From Yokenella regensburgei ATCC 49455 (GTDB lineage Bacteria; Pseudomonadota; Gammaproteobacteria; Enterobacterales; Enterobacteriaceae): 64,000 nt of DNA. This document shows, piece by piece, positions 40,757-49,018 of the stretch. Location: assembly GCF_000735455.1 (NCBI RefSeq), contig NZ_JMPS01000009.1, forward strand, positions 143,198-207,197, read 5' to 3'. Every line of letters starts with the position of its first letter. Position 1 is the first letter of the stretch. Below the pieces are notes generated by a model that was not told where the DNA came from, did no database searches, and was given only the letters and a program-made list of their open reading frames with translations. The translations under genes were made by a program, and so were the position numbers.

Positions 40757-41638
40757 ATGTCGCTTCCGGGGGATGTGCACCGTCTTTTACCCGCGTTTCT
40801 TGCCGCCGCCGAGCAGCAAAGCTTTACCGCTGCCGCCCGTCAACTGGGCATCACGCCTGCGGCTATAAGCAAGAGCATCCGCCTGCTGGAACAGCGCCTC
40901 GGGCGAATTCTTTTCACCCGCAATACGCACTACGTGGTGCTGACGGAAGAAGGCATGGCCCTGCGCGATCAGGTCGCTCCGCTGTGGTCAGCGCTGGGCC
41001 AGGCGCTCGCCTCACCGCACAGCGAGCCAGAGGGGCTGGTACGCGTCAGCGTCATTCCCGGCTTCGGCCGCTACCGGCTGGTGCCGGTACTGCATGAGTT
41101 TCAGCAGCAGTACCCGTTGGTGCGCTTCGATCTGGCGATGGATCCGCGTCGGGTGAATCTGATCGGTGAACGTATCGATGTCGCCATCGGACAAAACCTG
41201 GGGCACGACGACCGCATCGTCAGCCGTCCCCTGCAGGCCATGCAGCAGCAAATGGTGGCCTCACCGGCCTATCTGGCGGAGAAAGGTGTTCCACAGACGC
41301 CGGAAGATCTTCGCCATCATCGCTGCCTGGTGCATCGCAATACCGGTAACGGCAAGCTGCAGCGCTGGCTCGACGACCGCTGGCAGCCGGATGAACAGCA
41401 GGCCTGGCTTATCGCCAGCCACCCCGATGTGCTGGTCGATGCGGCGATCAACGGTATGGGTATTATCACCCTCGCCGACTGGTACCTTACCCCGCATATT
41501 GCCAACGGAACGCTGGTTCCGGTGCTGAAAAACGCCTGGCCCGCCGCGCTTCCCCTTTCCGTCCGCTATGTCGATCACCGCCTGGCACCGCGAGTCCGTG
41601 TTTTTGTTGAATTTTTACTCAGAAAATTCAGCGCATAA
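40757..41638 (+). CDS. LysR-family transcriptional regulator
   Basis: 293 residues. Helix-turn-helix in SFTAAARQLGITPAAISKSIRLLEQRLGRILFTR, then a two-lobe effector domain. Resembles regulators that control adjacent quinone-reductase-like genes. Effector unknown. Confidence 0.9.
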   Translation: MSLPGDVHRLLPAFLAAAEQQSFTAAARQLGITPAAISKSIRLLEQRLGRILFTRNTHYVVLTEEGMALRDQVAPLWSALGQALASPHSEPEGLVRVSVIPGFGRYRLVPVLHEFQQQYPLVRFDLAMDPRRVNLIGERIDVAIGQNLGHDDRIVSRPLQAMQQQMVASPAYLAEKGVPQTPEDLRHHRCLVHRNTGNGKLQRWLDDRWQPDEQQAWLIASHPDVLVDAAINGMGIITLADWYLTPHIANGTLVPVLKNAWPAALPLSVRYVDHRLAPRVRVFVEFLLRKFSA

Positions 41639-41686
41639 TTTACATTTACCCTCAGCGCCCGTCCTCTGTGCAATCCGATTTTTACT

Positions 41687-41700
41687 TTGTTCTGAATCAA
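41687..41700. promoter_or_regulatory. FNR site, upstream, of nrdDG
   Basis: TTGTT-CTGA-ATCAA, 9 of 10 consensus bases. Centre 31 bp from the second site, the same spacing as the two sites in the E. coli nrdDG promoter. Confidence 0.75.
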
Positions 41701-41717
41701 AAAAAACGCAAACATGT

Positions 41718-41731
41718 TTGATGCAAATCAC
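41718..41731. promoter_or_regulatory. FNR site, downstream, of nrdDG
   Basis: TTGAT-GCAA-ATCAC, 9 of 10 consensus bases. Overlaps CACTATATATAGAA, which resembles an NrdR box; a second partial box (ACATATTGTATTTA) starts at 41764. A 178-nt leader then runs to nrdD and includes the inverted repeat GATGACAGG (41844) with CCTGTCGTC (41881). Confidence 0.75.
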
Positions 41732-41935
41732 TATATATAGAACTTAGAATGCACCCCGGCCCTACATATTGTATTTATCGTCTATTATGTCAACGACTCT
41801 CATCGAACGATGGCGGTGATGGGATGTGGATAAAAAGGGCCGGGATGACAGGAAGTTGTTGGTTAGCCGAATGAATAACGCCTGTCGTCAGTACCCCCTT
41901 CTGTGGATAACCTGTTCTTATAATATGGAGTGATC

Positions 41936-44074
41936 ATGACACCGCATGTGATGAAACGAGATGGCTGTAAAGTGCCTTTCAAATCAGAACGCATTCAGGA
42001 AGCTATTCTGCGTGCGGCAAAAGCAGCGGATGTCGATGACGCAGACTATTGCGCCACCGTCGCAGGCGTCGTTAGCCAGCAAATGCAGGGCCGTGCCCAG
42101 GTTGATATCAGCGAGATCCAGACCGCGGTCGAAAACCAGCTGATGTCGGGCCCGTACAAGCAGCTGGCACGTTCTTATATCGAATACCGTCACGATCGTG
42201 ACGTTCAGCGTGAAAAACGCGGTCGTCTGAATCAGGAGATCCGCGGCCTGGTCGAACAGACCAACTCGGCGTTGCTTAACGAAAACGCGAACAAAGACAG
42301 CAAGGTCATCCCGACCCAGCGCGATCTGCTGGCTGGGATCGTCGCCAAACACTATGCCCGTCAGCACCTGCTGCCGCGCGATGTAGTGCAGGCGCACGAG
42401 CGTGGCGATATCCATTACCACGATCTCGACTACTCGCCGTTCTTCCCGATGTTCAACTGTATGCTCATCGACCTGAAAGGGATGCTGACCCAGGGCTTTA
42501 AGATGGGCAACGCAGAGATTGAGCCACCAAAATCTATCTCTACCGCCACGGCGGTCACGGCGCAGATTATCGCCCAGGTGGCGAGCCACATTTATGGCGG
42601 CACCACCATTAACCGCATTGATGAAGTGCTGGCGCCGTTTGTCACCGCAAGCTTCAACAAGCATCGTAAAACTGCCGAAGAGTGGCAGATCCCGGATGCC
42701 GACGGCTACGCACATTCCCGCACCGAGAAAGAGTGCTATGACGCCTTCCAGTCGCTGGAGTATGAAGTCAACACGCTGCATACCGCCAACGGCCAGACGC
42801 CGTTCGTGACCTTCGGTTTTGGTCTCGGAACCAGCTGGGAGTCACGCCTGATCCAGCAATCAATTCTGCGTAACCGTATTGCAGGTCTTGGCAAAAACCG
42901 TAAAACCGCGGTGTTTCCGAAGCTGGTCTTCGCCATTCGCGATGGCCTGAACCACCGTGCGGGCGATCCGAACTATGACATCAAGCAGCTGGCGCTGGAG
43001 TGCGCGAGCAAGCGTATGTATCCGGATATTCTCAACTACGACCAGGTAGTGAAAGTGACCGGTTCCTTCAAAACCCCGATGGGCTGCCGCAGCTTCCTCG
43101 GCGTCTATGAAGACGAGAACGGCGAGCAAATTCACGACGGTCGTAACAACCTCGGCGTTATCAGCCTCAACCTGCCGCGCATCGCGCTTGAGGCCCGGGG
43201 CGACGAAGACACCTTCTGGAAGCTGCTCGACGACCGCTTGCTGCTGGCGCGCAAAGCGCTGATGACGCGTATCGCCCGCCTCGAAGGGGTGAAAGCCCGC
43301 GTTGCACCCATTCTCTATATGGAAGGTGCCTGCGGCGTGCGCCTGAAAGCCGACGACGACGTGTCTGAGATCTTCAAAAATGGTCGCGCGTCCATTTCGC
43401 TCGGCTACATTGGGATCCACGAAACCATCAACGCCCTGTTTACTCACCAGCACGTCTACGACAGCGCAGCGTTGCGTGAGAAAGGCGTCGCTATCGTGCA
43501 ACGTCTGCGTGATGCGGTGGATCAGTGGAAAGAGGAAACCGGCTACGGCTTTAGCCTCTACAGCACCCCAAGCGAAAACCTGTGCGATCGCTTCTGCCGC
43601 CTGGATACCGCAGAGTTCGGCGTCGTCGACGGTGTAACCGATAAAGGTTACTACACCAACAGCTTCCACCTCGACGTGGAGAAAAAGGTCAACCCGTACG
43701 ACAAAATCGACTTTGAGGCACCGTACCCGCCTCTCGCCAGCGGCGGTTTCATCTGCTACGGCGAGTACCCGAACATCCAGCACAACCTGAAAGCGCTGGA
43801 AGACGTCTGGGACTACAGCTACCAGCACGTGCCGTACTACGGCACCAACACGCCTATCGACGAGTGCTATGAATGTGGCTACACCGGCGAGTTTGAGTGC
43901 ACCAGCAAAGGCTTTACCTGCCCGAAATGCGGCAACCACGATGCCTCTCGCGTGTCGGTCACCCGCCGCGTGTGCGGCTACCTCGGCAGCCCGGATGCAC
44001 GTCCGTTCAACGCCGGTAAACAGGAAGAAGTGAAACGTCGGGTGAAACATTTAGGGAACGGGCAGATCGGCTAA
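41936..44074 (+). CDS. nrdD: anaerobic ribonucleoside-triphosphate reductase
   Basis: 712 residues from the ATG at 41936. N-terminal ATP-cone (MKRDGCKVPFKSERIQEAIL), a central glycyl-radical barrel, zinc site CYECGYTGEFECTSKGFTCPKCG-like near 640-670, and the radical loop RVCGYLG near the C-terminus. Makes dNTPs without oxygen, using formate as reductant. Operon with nrdG and under FNR control. Confidence 0.97.
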   Translation: MTPHVMKRDGCKVPFKSERIQEAILRAAKAADVDDADYCATVAGVVSQQMQGRAQVDISEIQTAVENQLMSGPYKQLARSYIEYRHDRDVQREKRGRLNQEIRGLVEQTNSALLNENANKDSKVIPTQRDLLAGIVAKHYARQHLLPRDVVQAHERGDIHYHDLDYSPFFPMFNCMLIDLKGMLTQGFKMGNAEIEPPKSISTATAVTAQIIAQVASHIYGGTTINRIDEVLAPFVTASFNKHRKTAEEWQIPDADGYAHSRTEKECYDAFQSLEYEVNTLHTANGQTPFVTFGFGLGTSWESRLIQQSILRNRIAGLGKNRKTAVFPKLVFAIRDGLNHRAGDPNYDIKQLALECASKRMYPDILNYDQVVKVTGSFKTPMGCRSFLGVYEDENGEQIHDGRNNLGVISLNLPRIALEARGDEDTFWKLLDDRLLLARKALMTRIARLEGVKARVAPILYMEGACGVRLKADDDVSEIFKNGRASISLGYIGIHETINALFTHQHVYDSAALREKGVAIVQRLRDAVDQWKEETGYGFSLYSTPSENLCDRFCRLDTAEFGVVDGVTDKGYYTNSFHLDVEKKVNPYDKIDFEAPYPPLASGGFICYGEYPNIQHNLKALEDVWDYSYQHVPYYGTNTPIDECYECGYTGEFECTSKGFTCPKCGNHDASRVSVTRRVCGYLGSPDARPFNAGKQEEVKRRVKHLGNGQIG

Positions 44075-44538
44075 TGCGCTTTCACCAGTACTACCCCGTC
44101 GACATCGTCAACGGCCCAGGTACGCGATGCACCCTGTTTGTCTCGGGGTGCGTCCACGAGTGCCCAGGGTGCTACAACAAAAGCACCTGGCGGCTTAATT
44201 CCGGCGAGCCCTTTACGCCGGAAATGGCCGATCGCATCATTGCCGATCTTAACGATACGCGGATCCTGCGTCAGGGGATTTCGCTCTCCGGTGGCGATCC
44301 GTTACACCCGCAGAACGTCCCGGATATTCTGGCGCTGGTGCGGCGAGTCCGCGAAGAGTGCCCGGGCAAGGATATCTGGGTATGGACCGGCTATAAGCTC
44401 GATGAACTGAACGACGCGCAGATGGCGGTGGTGAACCTTATCAACGTGCTGGTTGACGGCAAGTTTGTGCAGGATTTGAAAGACCCGGCGCTCATCTGGC
44501 GCGGCAGCAGCAACCAGGTGGTACATCACCTGCGTTAA
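44074..44538 (+). CDS. nrdG: anaerobic RNR-activating protein (radical SAM)
   Basis: 154 residues. The radical SAM cluster is CVHECPGC (Cx3Cx2C), then SGGDPLHPQN. Generates the glycyl radical on NrdD. Overlaps the nrdD stop by one base (TAATG). Confidence 0.97.
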   Translation: MRFHQYYPVDIVNGPGTRCTLFVSGCVHECPGCYNKSTWRLNSGEPFTPEMADRIIADLNDTRILRQGISLSGGDPLHPQNVPDILALVRRVREECPGKDIWVWTGYKLDELNDAQMAVVNLINVLVDGKFVQDLKDPALIWRGSSNQVVHHLR

Positions 44539-44546
44539 CCTCCTTC

Positions 44547-44570
44547 AGTGCGGCTTTTACAGGCCGCACT
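44547..44570 (+). terminator. terminator after nrdG
   Basis: AGTGCGGC, 8-nt loop, GCCGCACT, then CCATTTTT: 8-bp stem 9 bp after nrdG. Confidence 0.8.
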
Positions 44571-44757
44571 CCATTTTTCCCTGCAATATTTCCTGTTGCA
44601 CACATTCTCCTGATAACGCTACGCAGCAGCGAAATTCGCCAGCAGCTCATTTTCATTCAATGGGATAGAGTCGTTGCGGGTGCTTGAGACGGACTGTCTC
44701 TTGCATGGGACGGGACGTGGATAGCCTCTTTCAGATTCTAAATCGAGAAAGGGCTGC

Positions 44758-44784
44758 CCCTCACGTCCTGATCCGACGTGAGGG
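44758..44784 (+). other. hairpin in the leader of the Hok-like gene
   Basis: CCCTCACGTC, CTGATCC loop, GACGTGAGGG: perfect 10-bp stem 29 bp before the toxin ATG. GAGAC-GGACT-GTCTC near 44687-44701 is a further small stem. The 44571-44812 stretch is probably structured leader or antisense RNA of a type I toxin locus. Confidence 0.55.
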
Positions 44785-44812
44785 TTAGCGCCTTAAGCAA
44801 GGAGGTGTAACC

Positions 44813-44968
44813 ATGAAACGACGTCAACCCACTACCAGAATTGTGTTGATCATAGCAGCAACCTTGATCGCACTCTCTCTGATAAACCGGAAGTCCCTCT
44901 GTGAAATACGTTTTCGCAGTGGCTCTCTGGAGGTTGCCGCGCGATTGGCATGCCATTCCGATGGTTAA
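44813..44968 (+). CDS. Hok/Gef-family type I toxin-like peptide
   Basis: 51 codons from the ATG at 44813, with AAGGAGG eight bases upstream. A short basic start (MKRRQPTTR), one membrane segment (IVLIIAATLIALSLI), then RKSLCEIRFRSGSLEVAA, which closely follows the Hok consensus TRKSLCEIRYRDGYREVAA. Hok peptides depolarise the inner membrane when their mRNA escapes a short antisense RNA. A strong leader hairpin precedes it. I cannot locate a sok promoter with confidence, so whether an antitoxin RNA remains is open. Not present at this site in E. coli as I know it. Confidence 0.82.
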   Translation: MKRRQPTTRIVLIIAATLIALSLINRKSLCEIRFRSGSLEVAARLACHSDG

Positions 44969-45082
44969 GGTTACAACCCAGGCTAAGGGGTTCACGCCCC
45001 TTTGCCATCACCGAGTGTATCAAGGGCTGAGGCTCTCAGGCACCCCTTCCATCAGCAGAAATGTGTTTGTGCTAGCGGCGTC

Positions 45083-46993
45083 TCAAAACCGGCTAACGCA
45101 CTCCATCGCCACGGTTTTAAACTCGCTGAACGTCTGGCAGGAAGCCAGCCGCGTCATGGCTCGCTCGCGCAGGAAGGTGACAAAAATATCGTAGATGGCC
45201 ATCGCCTCTTCGTACTCGCTTTTACTGATGGCGAGCAGGAAAATAGCGTGCGCGGTTTCATCACCCCACTGGATCCCCTGCGGGGCCAGTACGGTATAAA
45301 CCACCGTTTTTTTCGCCAGCAGCCCCAGGGCGTGCGGCAGCGCGATCCCTTCTCCCAGCATGGTGCTGACAATAGCTTCGCGCTCCACCACCGAAGCATG
45401 GAACTCCGCATCGACGAACCCTTCCTCGTACAGCTCATCGCACAGCGTACGAAACAGCGTTTGCTGATCCATCGGCTCATTCACTACCCGGAAGTGGGCA
45501 GCATCGAAGAACTTTTCCAGCATCCACGGGCGCGTTCTGTCCACCAGCACCAGCTTGCCTATCTGCTCCAGCTGATAGTCCGTCGGGAAGGGCGCGATAG
45601 TCACAACCGGCTTCTCTTTTTCACTGATGCGAACCGTCGAGATAACAAAGTCTTCGCTGATGGTATCGCGCAGCTCATAGTCACGTAGCGACAGGGTTTC
45701 ACTTATTACAATCTGCGGATATTTACGCAGCAGCACCGCCTCTATCATCCGCACCATGGCGTTACCGGCATCGCATACCAGCAGCACGTGCGGCTGGCGC
45801 TGGTAGCCAATGTTGTAGTGGCGCTCGAGGCCCACGCCGATATGCAGTACCAGAAAACCAATCTCGTTTTCGCTGATGACGTAGGGAGTGTATTTTCCCC
45901 AACTGGATACCGCGGCCAGGGTCATGTCCCACGCCATCGGATAGTGCTGTTTGATGTTATCGAGCAGCGGGTTAGGGATCATTATCTGATAGCGCACCCG
46001 GGTGATCATGGTTTTGATGTGGGTGAGCAGGTCGGCATGCAACTGCGCATCGTCCAGCAGGTTGTAGTTATATTGCGTATTGATGTAACGCAGAATGTAG
46101 TTCACCAGCGCTTCGTCATCGTCGGCGCTGATGGTGCCCGGGTCCACTTCCTGAACCTGGCGGGCGGTGATATGAATGCACAGCCACTCTTCTTCCGCCG
46201 GGGAGAGCGGTTTTCCTGCCAGCTGCTGCAGCGATGCGGCAATATCACGCGCGGCGTCGCGCACGTTCTGGGCAACATCTTCCGCATTGAATTCCGACAA
46301 CGGATACCCTTCGCTGATGCGACGTACCGCCACAGCGCAGTAGATACGTACAAAACGCTCACCTTCCGCGGTGAGCCGCACATGATGACGAGCCAGCGCT
46401 TCAGGCAATACGCTGGCGAGACGCTCGGGAACGCCAGCGTTCAGTGCTTCTTCGGTAATAAGCGGGTTAGTTTCGTCTTCCTGGGCCAGCGCCCACAGTA
46501 GATCCGTCAGGCAGGCGCGGGTCGAAACTTCGCTACCAAAAAGCTTCATGCCATGGCGTGGCCGGGTCTCCAGCGTCAGCTGGTAGCGCTGGAAGCGTTC
46601 GCGGACATCGACCATATCACCCTGCAGTGTGGCACGGCTGACGAACCACTCGTCCGCCAGGTCTTCCAGCTTCAGGGAAAAGGCCGAGGTCAGAAAGCGC
46701 ACCGACAGGTAATTCACCCGCTCAACGGCGGTACGGGGAATGCGTAATGCTTTTGCCGGCGTCGCCGCCAGCGTCTGATAACGTGTTGGGTCATCAACCC
46801 TGAGCTGATAACCGCTGCCGCGAGCAAGAACAAACTGCGCGCCGTAGTGCAGCAACAGCGCGTTAAGGGCGGTAATGTCCGCTCGCACGGTACGGGTGGA
46901 AACCGACAGGCGCTGCGCCAGCTCATCCTGCGGTAGCGTTTCGTTTTGCAGCAAATCAAACAGTTGCGCTAAACGTTGGTTGGGAAATCGCAC
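45083..46993 (-). CDS. BglG/MtlR-type regulator (HTH, two PRDs, EIIB, EIIA)
   Basis: 636 residues from a GTG at 46993 with AGAGGAAAC upstream. N-terminal DeoR-like HTH (RLAQLFDLLQNETLPQDELAQRLSVSTRTVRADI), so it binds DNA rather than RNA. Two PRD modules follow (about 185-400, with WLCIHITARQ and IGFLVLHIGVG), then a IIB-Gat-like domain with VLLVCDAGNAM, and a C-terminal IIA domain with the phosphohistidine in GIALPHALG. Such proteins activate PTS operons and are tuned by HPr and specific EII phosphorylation. Probably the activator of the 47046-53743 operon. Last gene of the island and convergent with nrdG and the Hok-like gene. Confidence 0.9.
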   Translation of the reverse strand: MRFPNQRLAQLFDLLQNETLPQDELAQRLSVSTRTVRADITALNALLLHYGAQFVLARGSGYQLRVDDPTRYQTLAATPAKALRIPRTAVERVNYLSVRFLTSAFSLKLEDLADEWFVSRATLQGDMVDVRERFQRYQLTLETRPRHGMKLFGSEVSTRACLTDLLWALAQEDETNPLITEEALNAGVPERLASVLPEALARHHVRLTAEGERFVRIYCAVAVRRISEGYPLSEFNAEDVAQNVRDAARDIAASLQQLAGKPLSPAEEEWLCIHITARQVQEVDPGTISADDDEALVNYILRYINTQYNYNLLDDAQLHADLLTHIKTMITRVRYQIMIPNPLLDNIKQHYPMAWDMTLAAVSSWGKYTPYVISENEIGFLVLHIGVGLERHYNIGYQRQPHVLLVCDAGNAMVRMIEAVLLRKYPQIVISETLSLRDYELRDTISEDFVISTVRISEKEKPVVTIAPFPTDYQLEQIGKLVLVDRTRPWMLEKFFDAAHFRVVNEPMDQQTLFRTLCDELYEEGFVDAEFHASVVEREAIVSTMLGEGIALPHALGLLAKKTVVYTVLAPQGIQWGDETAHAIFLLAISKSEYEEAMAIYDIFVTFLRERAMTRLASCQTFSEFKTVAMECVSRF

Positions 46994-47013
46994 GCCAGTT
47001 TCCTCTTGGGTTC

Positions 47014-47034
47014 ACGGGCGCTTTCCGCGCCCGT
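47014..47034 (-). terminator. hairpin between the lactonase and regulator genes
   Basis: ACGGGCGC/GCGCCCGT with a 5-nt loop, 12 bp after the lactonase stop on the minus strand. No T-run. Confidence 0.5.
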
Positions 47035-47045
47035 CCTGCTGTATT

Positions 47046-48194
47046 CTATTTTGATGATATGACCATTTGCGATGGGCTGCCCACCGCCGTGTAGTCCTCT
47101 GCAAAGGTTAATTTGCCATCTTTCGCCGACACGTTAAAACGCGTGATGTTATCGCTACGCTGGTTCATGACATACAGCCAGCGCCCCTGTGCGTCCAGGG
47201 TCAACGAACGCGGGTAGTCGCCACGGGTCCAGACATCCTGCTGGTGCGTCAACGTCCCCTCTGCCGTTACAGTAAAGTGCGCAATGCTGTTATGCAAACG
47301 GTTGGCGACATACAGCTGTTTACCATCCTGGCTCAGCACCAGTCCGGCGGCAAAGTTGGTCCCCTTAAACGCAGCAGGCAATGAAGAGAGGGTCTTACCT
47401 TCACGCAGGGTGCCGTTTTGCGGATCACGATGATAGTACGTCAGCGTAGAAGACTCTTCGTTAATCAGCCACAGTCCGTCACCCTTCGGCGTAAAGACGA
47501 CGTGGCGAGGCCCCGCCCCTTTTGACGACGCGGCAATAAACGGCGGATCGTTCGGCGTCAGCTTGCCGCTCGCCGCATCAAAGCGATACTGATAAATTCT
47601 GTCGAGACCGAGATCGGTGGAGTAAACAAATTTACCGCTGGGATCGGCGGCTATCATATGGGCGTGTGGACCATTATGATCGCTCACGGCAAAACTGCCT
47701 TCTACCGCCGCTTCCGGTTTTGCCGCTCCCGCAGGGCCTTCATCCTGATGGCTGTCGCTCGCCTCGCTGAGGCTACCGTCGGCCTTCACCGGTAGTACCG
47801 CAATCGAGCCGCTGACGTAGTTTGCCACCAGCAAATGCTTACCGTCCGGCGTCAGGGAAAGATACACCGGCCCTGCGCCACCGGAGGCCACCTCGTTGAG
47901 CTCACTCAGCTCACCTTTCTCGCCGATACGCCACGCCTGCACCACGCCCTTCTCCACTTCACTGGCAACGTAAAGCGTATTGCCGTCGTGGGAGACGGTC
48001 AGCTGTGCGGCATTGGGCAATGCACTGACCAGGGTTTTATTCCCGAGCGCGCCGCTTTGCGGGTCAACCGAGAAGCGGTACAGCCCCTCGCCATTCGGAT
48101 TATAGGTACCGACCCAGGCGAACTGGGTTTGGGCGGTGGCGGTAGCCGCCAGCAGGGAGCATGAAGCAACAAGCAGATGACGTGCGGTAAGCAT
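47046..48194 (-). CDS. exported lactonase (seven-bladed propeller, 6-phosphogluconolactonase-like fold)
   Basis: 382 residues from the ATG at 48194 with AAGGAG upstream. An N-terminal signal peptide (HLLVASCSLLAATATAQT) predicts a periplasmic location, unlike the cytoplasmic Pgl of E. coli. The propeller repeats include FAWVGTYNPNGEGLYRF, GAGPVYLSLTPDGKHLLVANY, GPRHVVFTPKGDGLWL and DYPRSLTLDAQGRWLYV, typical of the YbhE/lactonase family. It probably opens a sugar-acid lactone before uptake by the neighbouring system. Separated from the aldolase gene by an 83-bp gap with a palindrome. Confidence 0.87.
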   Translation of the reverse strand: MLTARHLLVASCSLLAATATAQTQFAWVGTYNPNGEGLYRFSVDPQSGALGNKTLVSALPNAAQLTVSHDGNTLYVASEVEKGVVQAWRIGEKGELSELNEVASGGAGPVYLSLTPDGKHLLVANYVSGSIAVLPVKADGSLSEASDSHQDEGPAGAAKPEAAVEGSFAVSDHNGPHAHMIAADPSGKFVYSTDLGLDRIYQYRFDAASGKLTPNDPPFIAASSKGAGPRHVVFTPKGDGLWLINEESSTLTYYHRDPQNGTLREGKTLSSLPAAFKGTNFAAGLVLSQDGKQLYVANRLHNSIAHFTVTAEGTLTHQQDVWTRGDYPRSLTLDAQGRWLYVMNQRSDNITRFNVSAKDGKLTFAEDYTAVGSPSQMVISSK

Positions 48195-48221
48195 ATTAAC
48201 TCCTTGAAGATATTGAGGGAT

Positions 48222-48269
48222 CCCCTCACCCAGCTCTCACCCCTTTGGGGCGAGGGTTGAGGTGAGGGG
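48222..48269. repeat. nested palindrome between aldolase and lactonase genes, copy 6
   Basis: Outer arms CCCCTCACC/GGTGAGGGG (48222-48230, 48261-48269) enclose an inner CCCC-TTT-GGGG. Same family as the other C-rich palindromes, here between genes on the same strand. Confidence 0.65.
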
Positions 48270-48277
48270 CTATCGAA

Positions 48278-49018
48278 CTACTTCACTAACTTCTTCGTCA
48301 TTTCCAACAGAGTACGAACGTCTTCAGGGCGGGTATCACCGCTGGCTTTGTCGATGATTGAGCTGTAAATGTGCGGGATAACTTTGCTGACGCCGGCATC
48401 CAGGGCTATCTGCAGGATCTCTTCGAAGTTCTCCAGATCGATGCCACCGGTCGGCTCCAGCCAGAAATCGTGACGGGCGCAGGCTTCTGCCACCGCTTTG
48501 TATTCGTCACGGCACTTCAGGCCACCCATCGGGAAGTACTTGATGGAGCTGCCGCCCATGTCTTTCAGTAACGCAATCGCGGTTTCCACCGGTACGATAC
48601 CGTCAGGCGCGGTGCTGCTCAGCGGTCCGGTAGAGATTTTCACCATTCCCGGTGTACCGGTTGGTGAAACCAGACCATTGACCACGCTGTCGTTTTGCCC
48701 CAGCAGCGCGCGGCTGGTCGCCACGCCGGTGAACACCTGGTTCACGTGCTGCGGCTGCACCTGGCGAGAAATCTCGCTGACCATCGCTGACTGGTTCGGA
48801 TCGCCCGCTCCAAGCCCTACGGAGAGCGCGTTATCGATAAGCTTCGCGTATTCACGCATGTCCGCCACGGCGCTCGCTACGTCCGGATAATTTTTGGAGA
48901 GCACACCCACCAGCACGTGACCTTCCGCCGCCTCATAGATAGCGCTGGCATTCGCTTTGCTTCCCGCCAGGACGTTAAGACAGACGCGGTCGCGGTAAAA
49001 ATTCGGGGTCAGTTTCAT
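48278..49018 (-). CDS. KDGP-type aldolase (DgaF/EF_0839-like)
   Basis: 246 residues. TIM-barrel protein matching, as I recall, the family of Salmonella DgaF and E. faecalis EF_0839. Blocks such as VLVGVLSKNYPDVASAV, VNGLVSPTGTPGMVKISTGP and IKYFPMGGLKCRDEY include the candidate Schiff-base lysine in KYFPMGGLK, which is followed by WLEPTGGIDLENF. Expected reaction: cleavage of 2-keto-3-deoxy-6-phosphogluconate to pyruvate and glyceraldehyde-3-phosphate. Its start overlaps the upstream gene's stop (ATGA). Confidence 0.87.
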   Translation of the reverse strand: MKLTPNFYRDRVCLNVLAGSKANASAIYEAAEGHVLVGVLSKNYPDVASAVADMREYAKLIDNALSVGLGAGDPNQSAMVSEISRQVQPQHVNQVFTGVATSRALLGQNDSVVNGLVSPTGTPGMVKISTGPLSSTAPDGIVPVETAIALLKDMGGSSIKYFPMGGLKCRDEYKAVAEACARHDFWLEPTGGIDLENFEEILQIALDAGVSKVIPHIYSSIIDKASGDTRPEDVRTLLEMTKKLVK

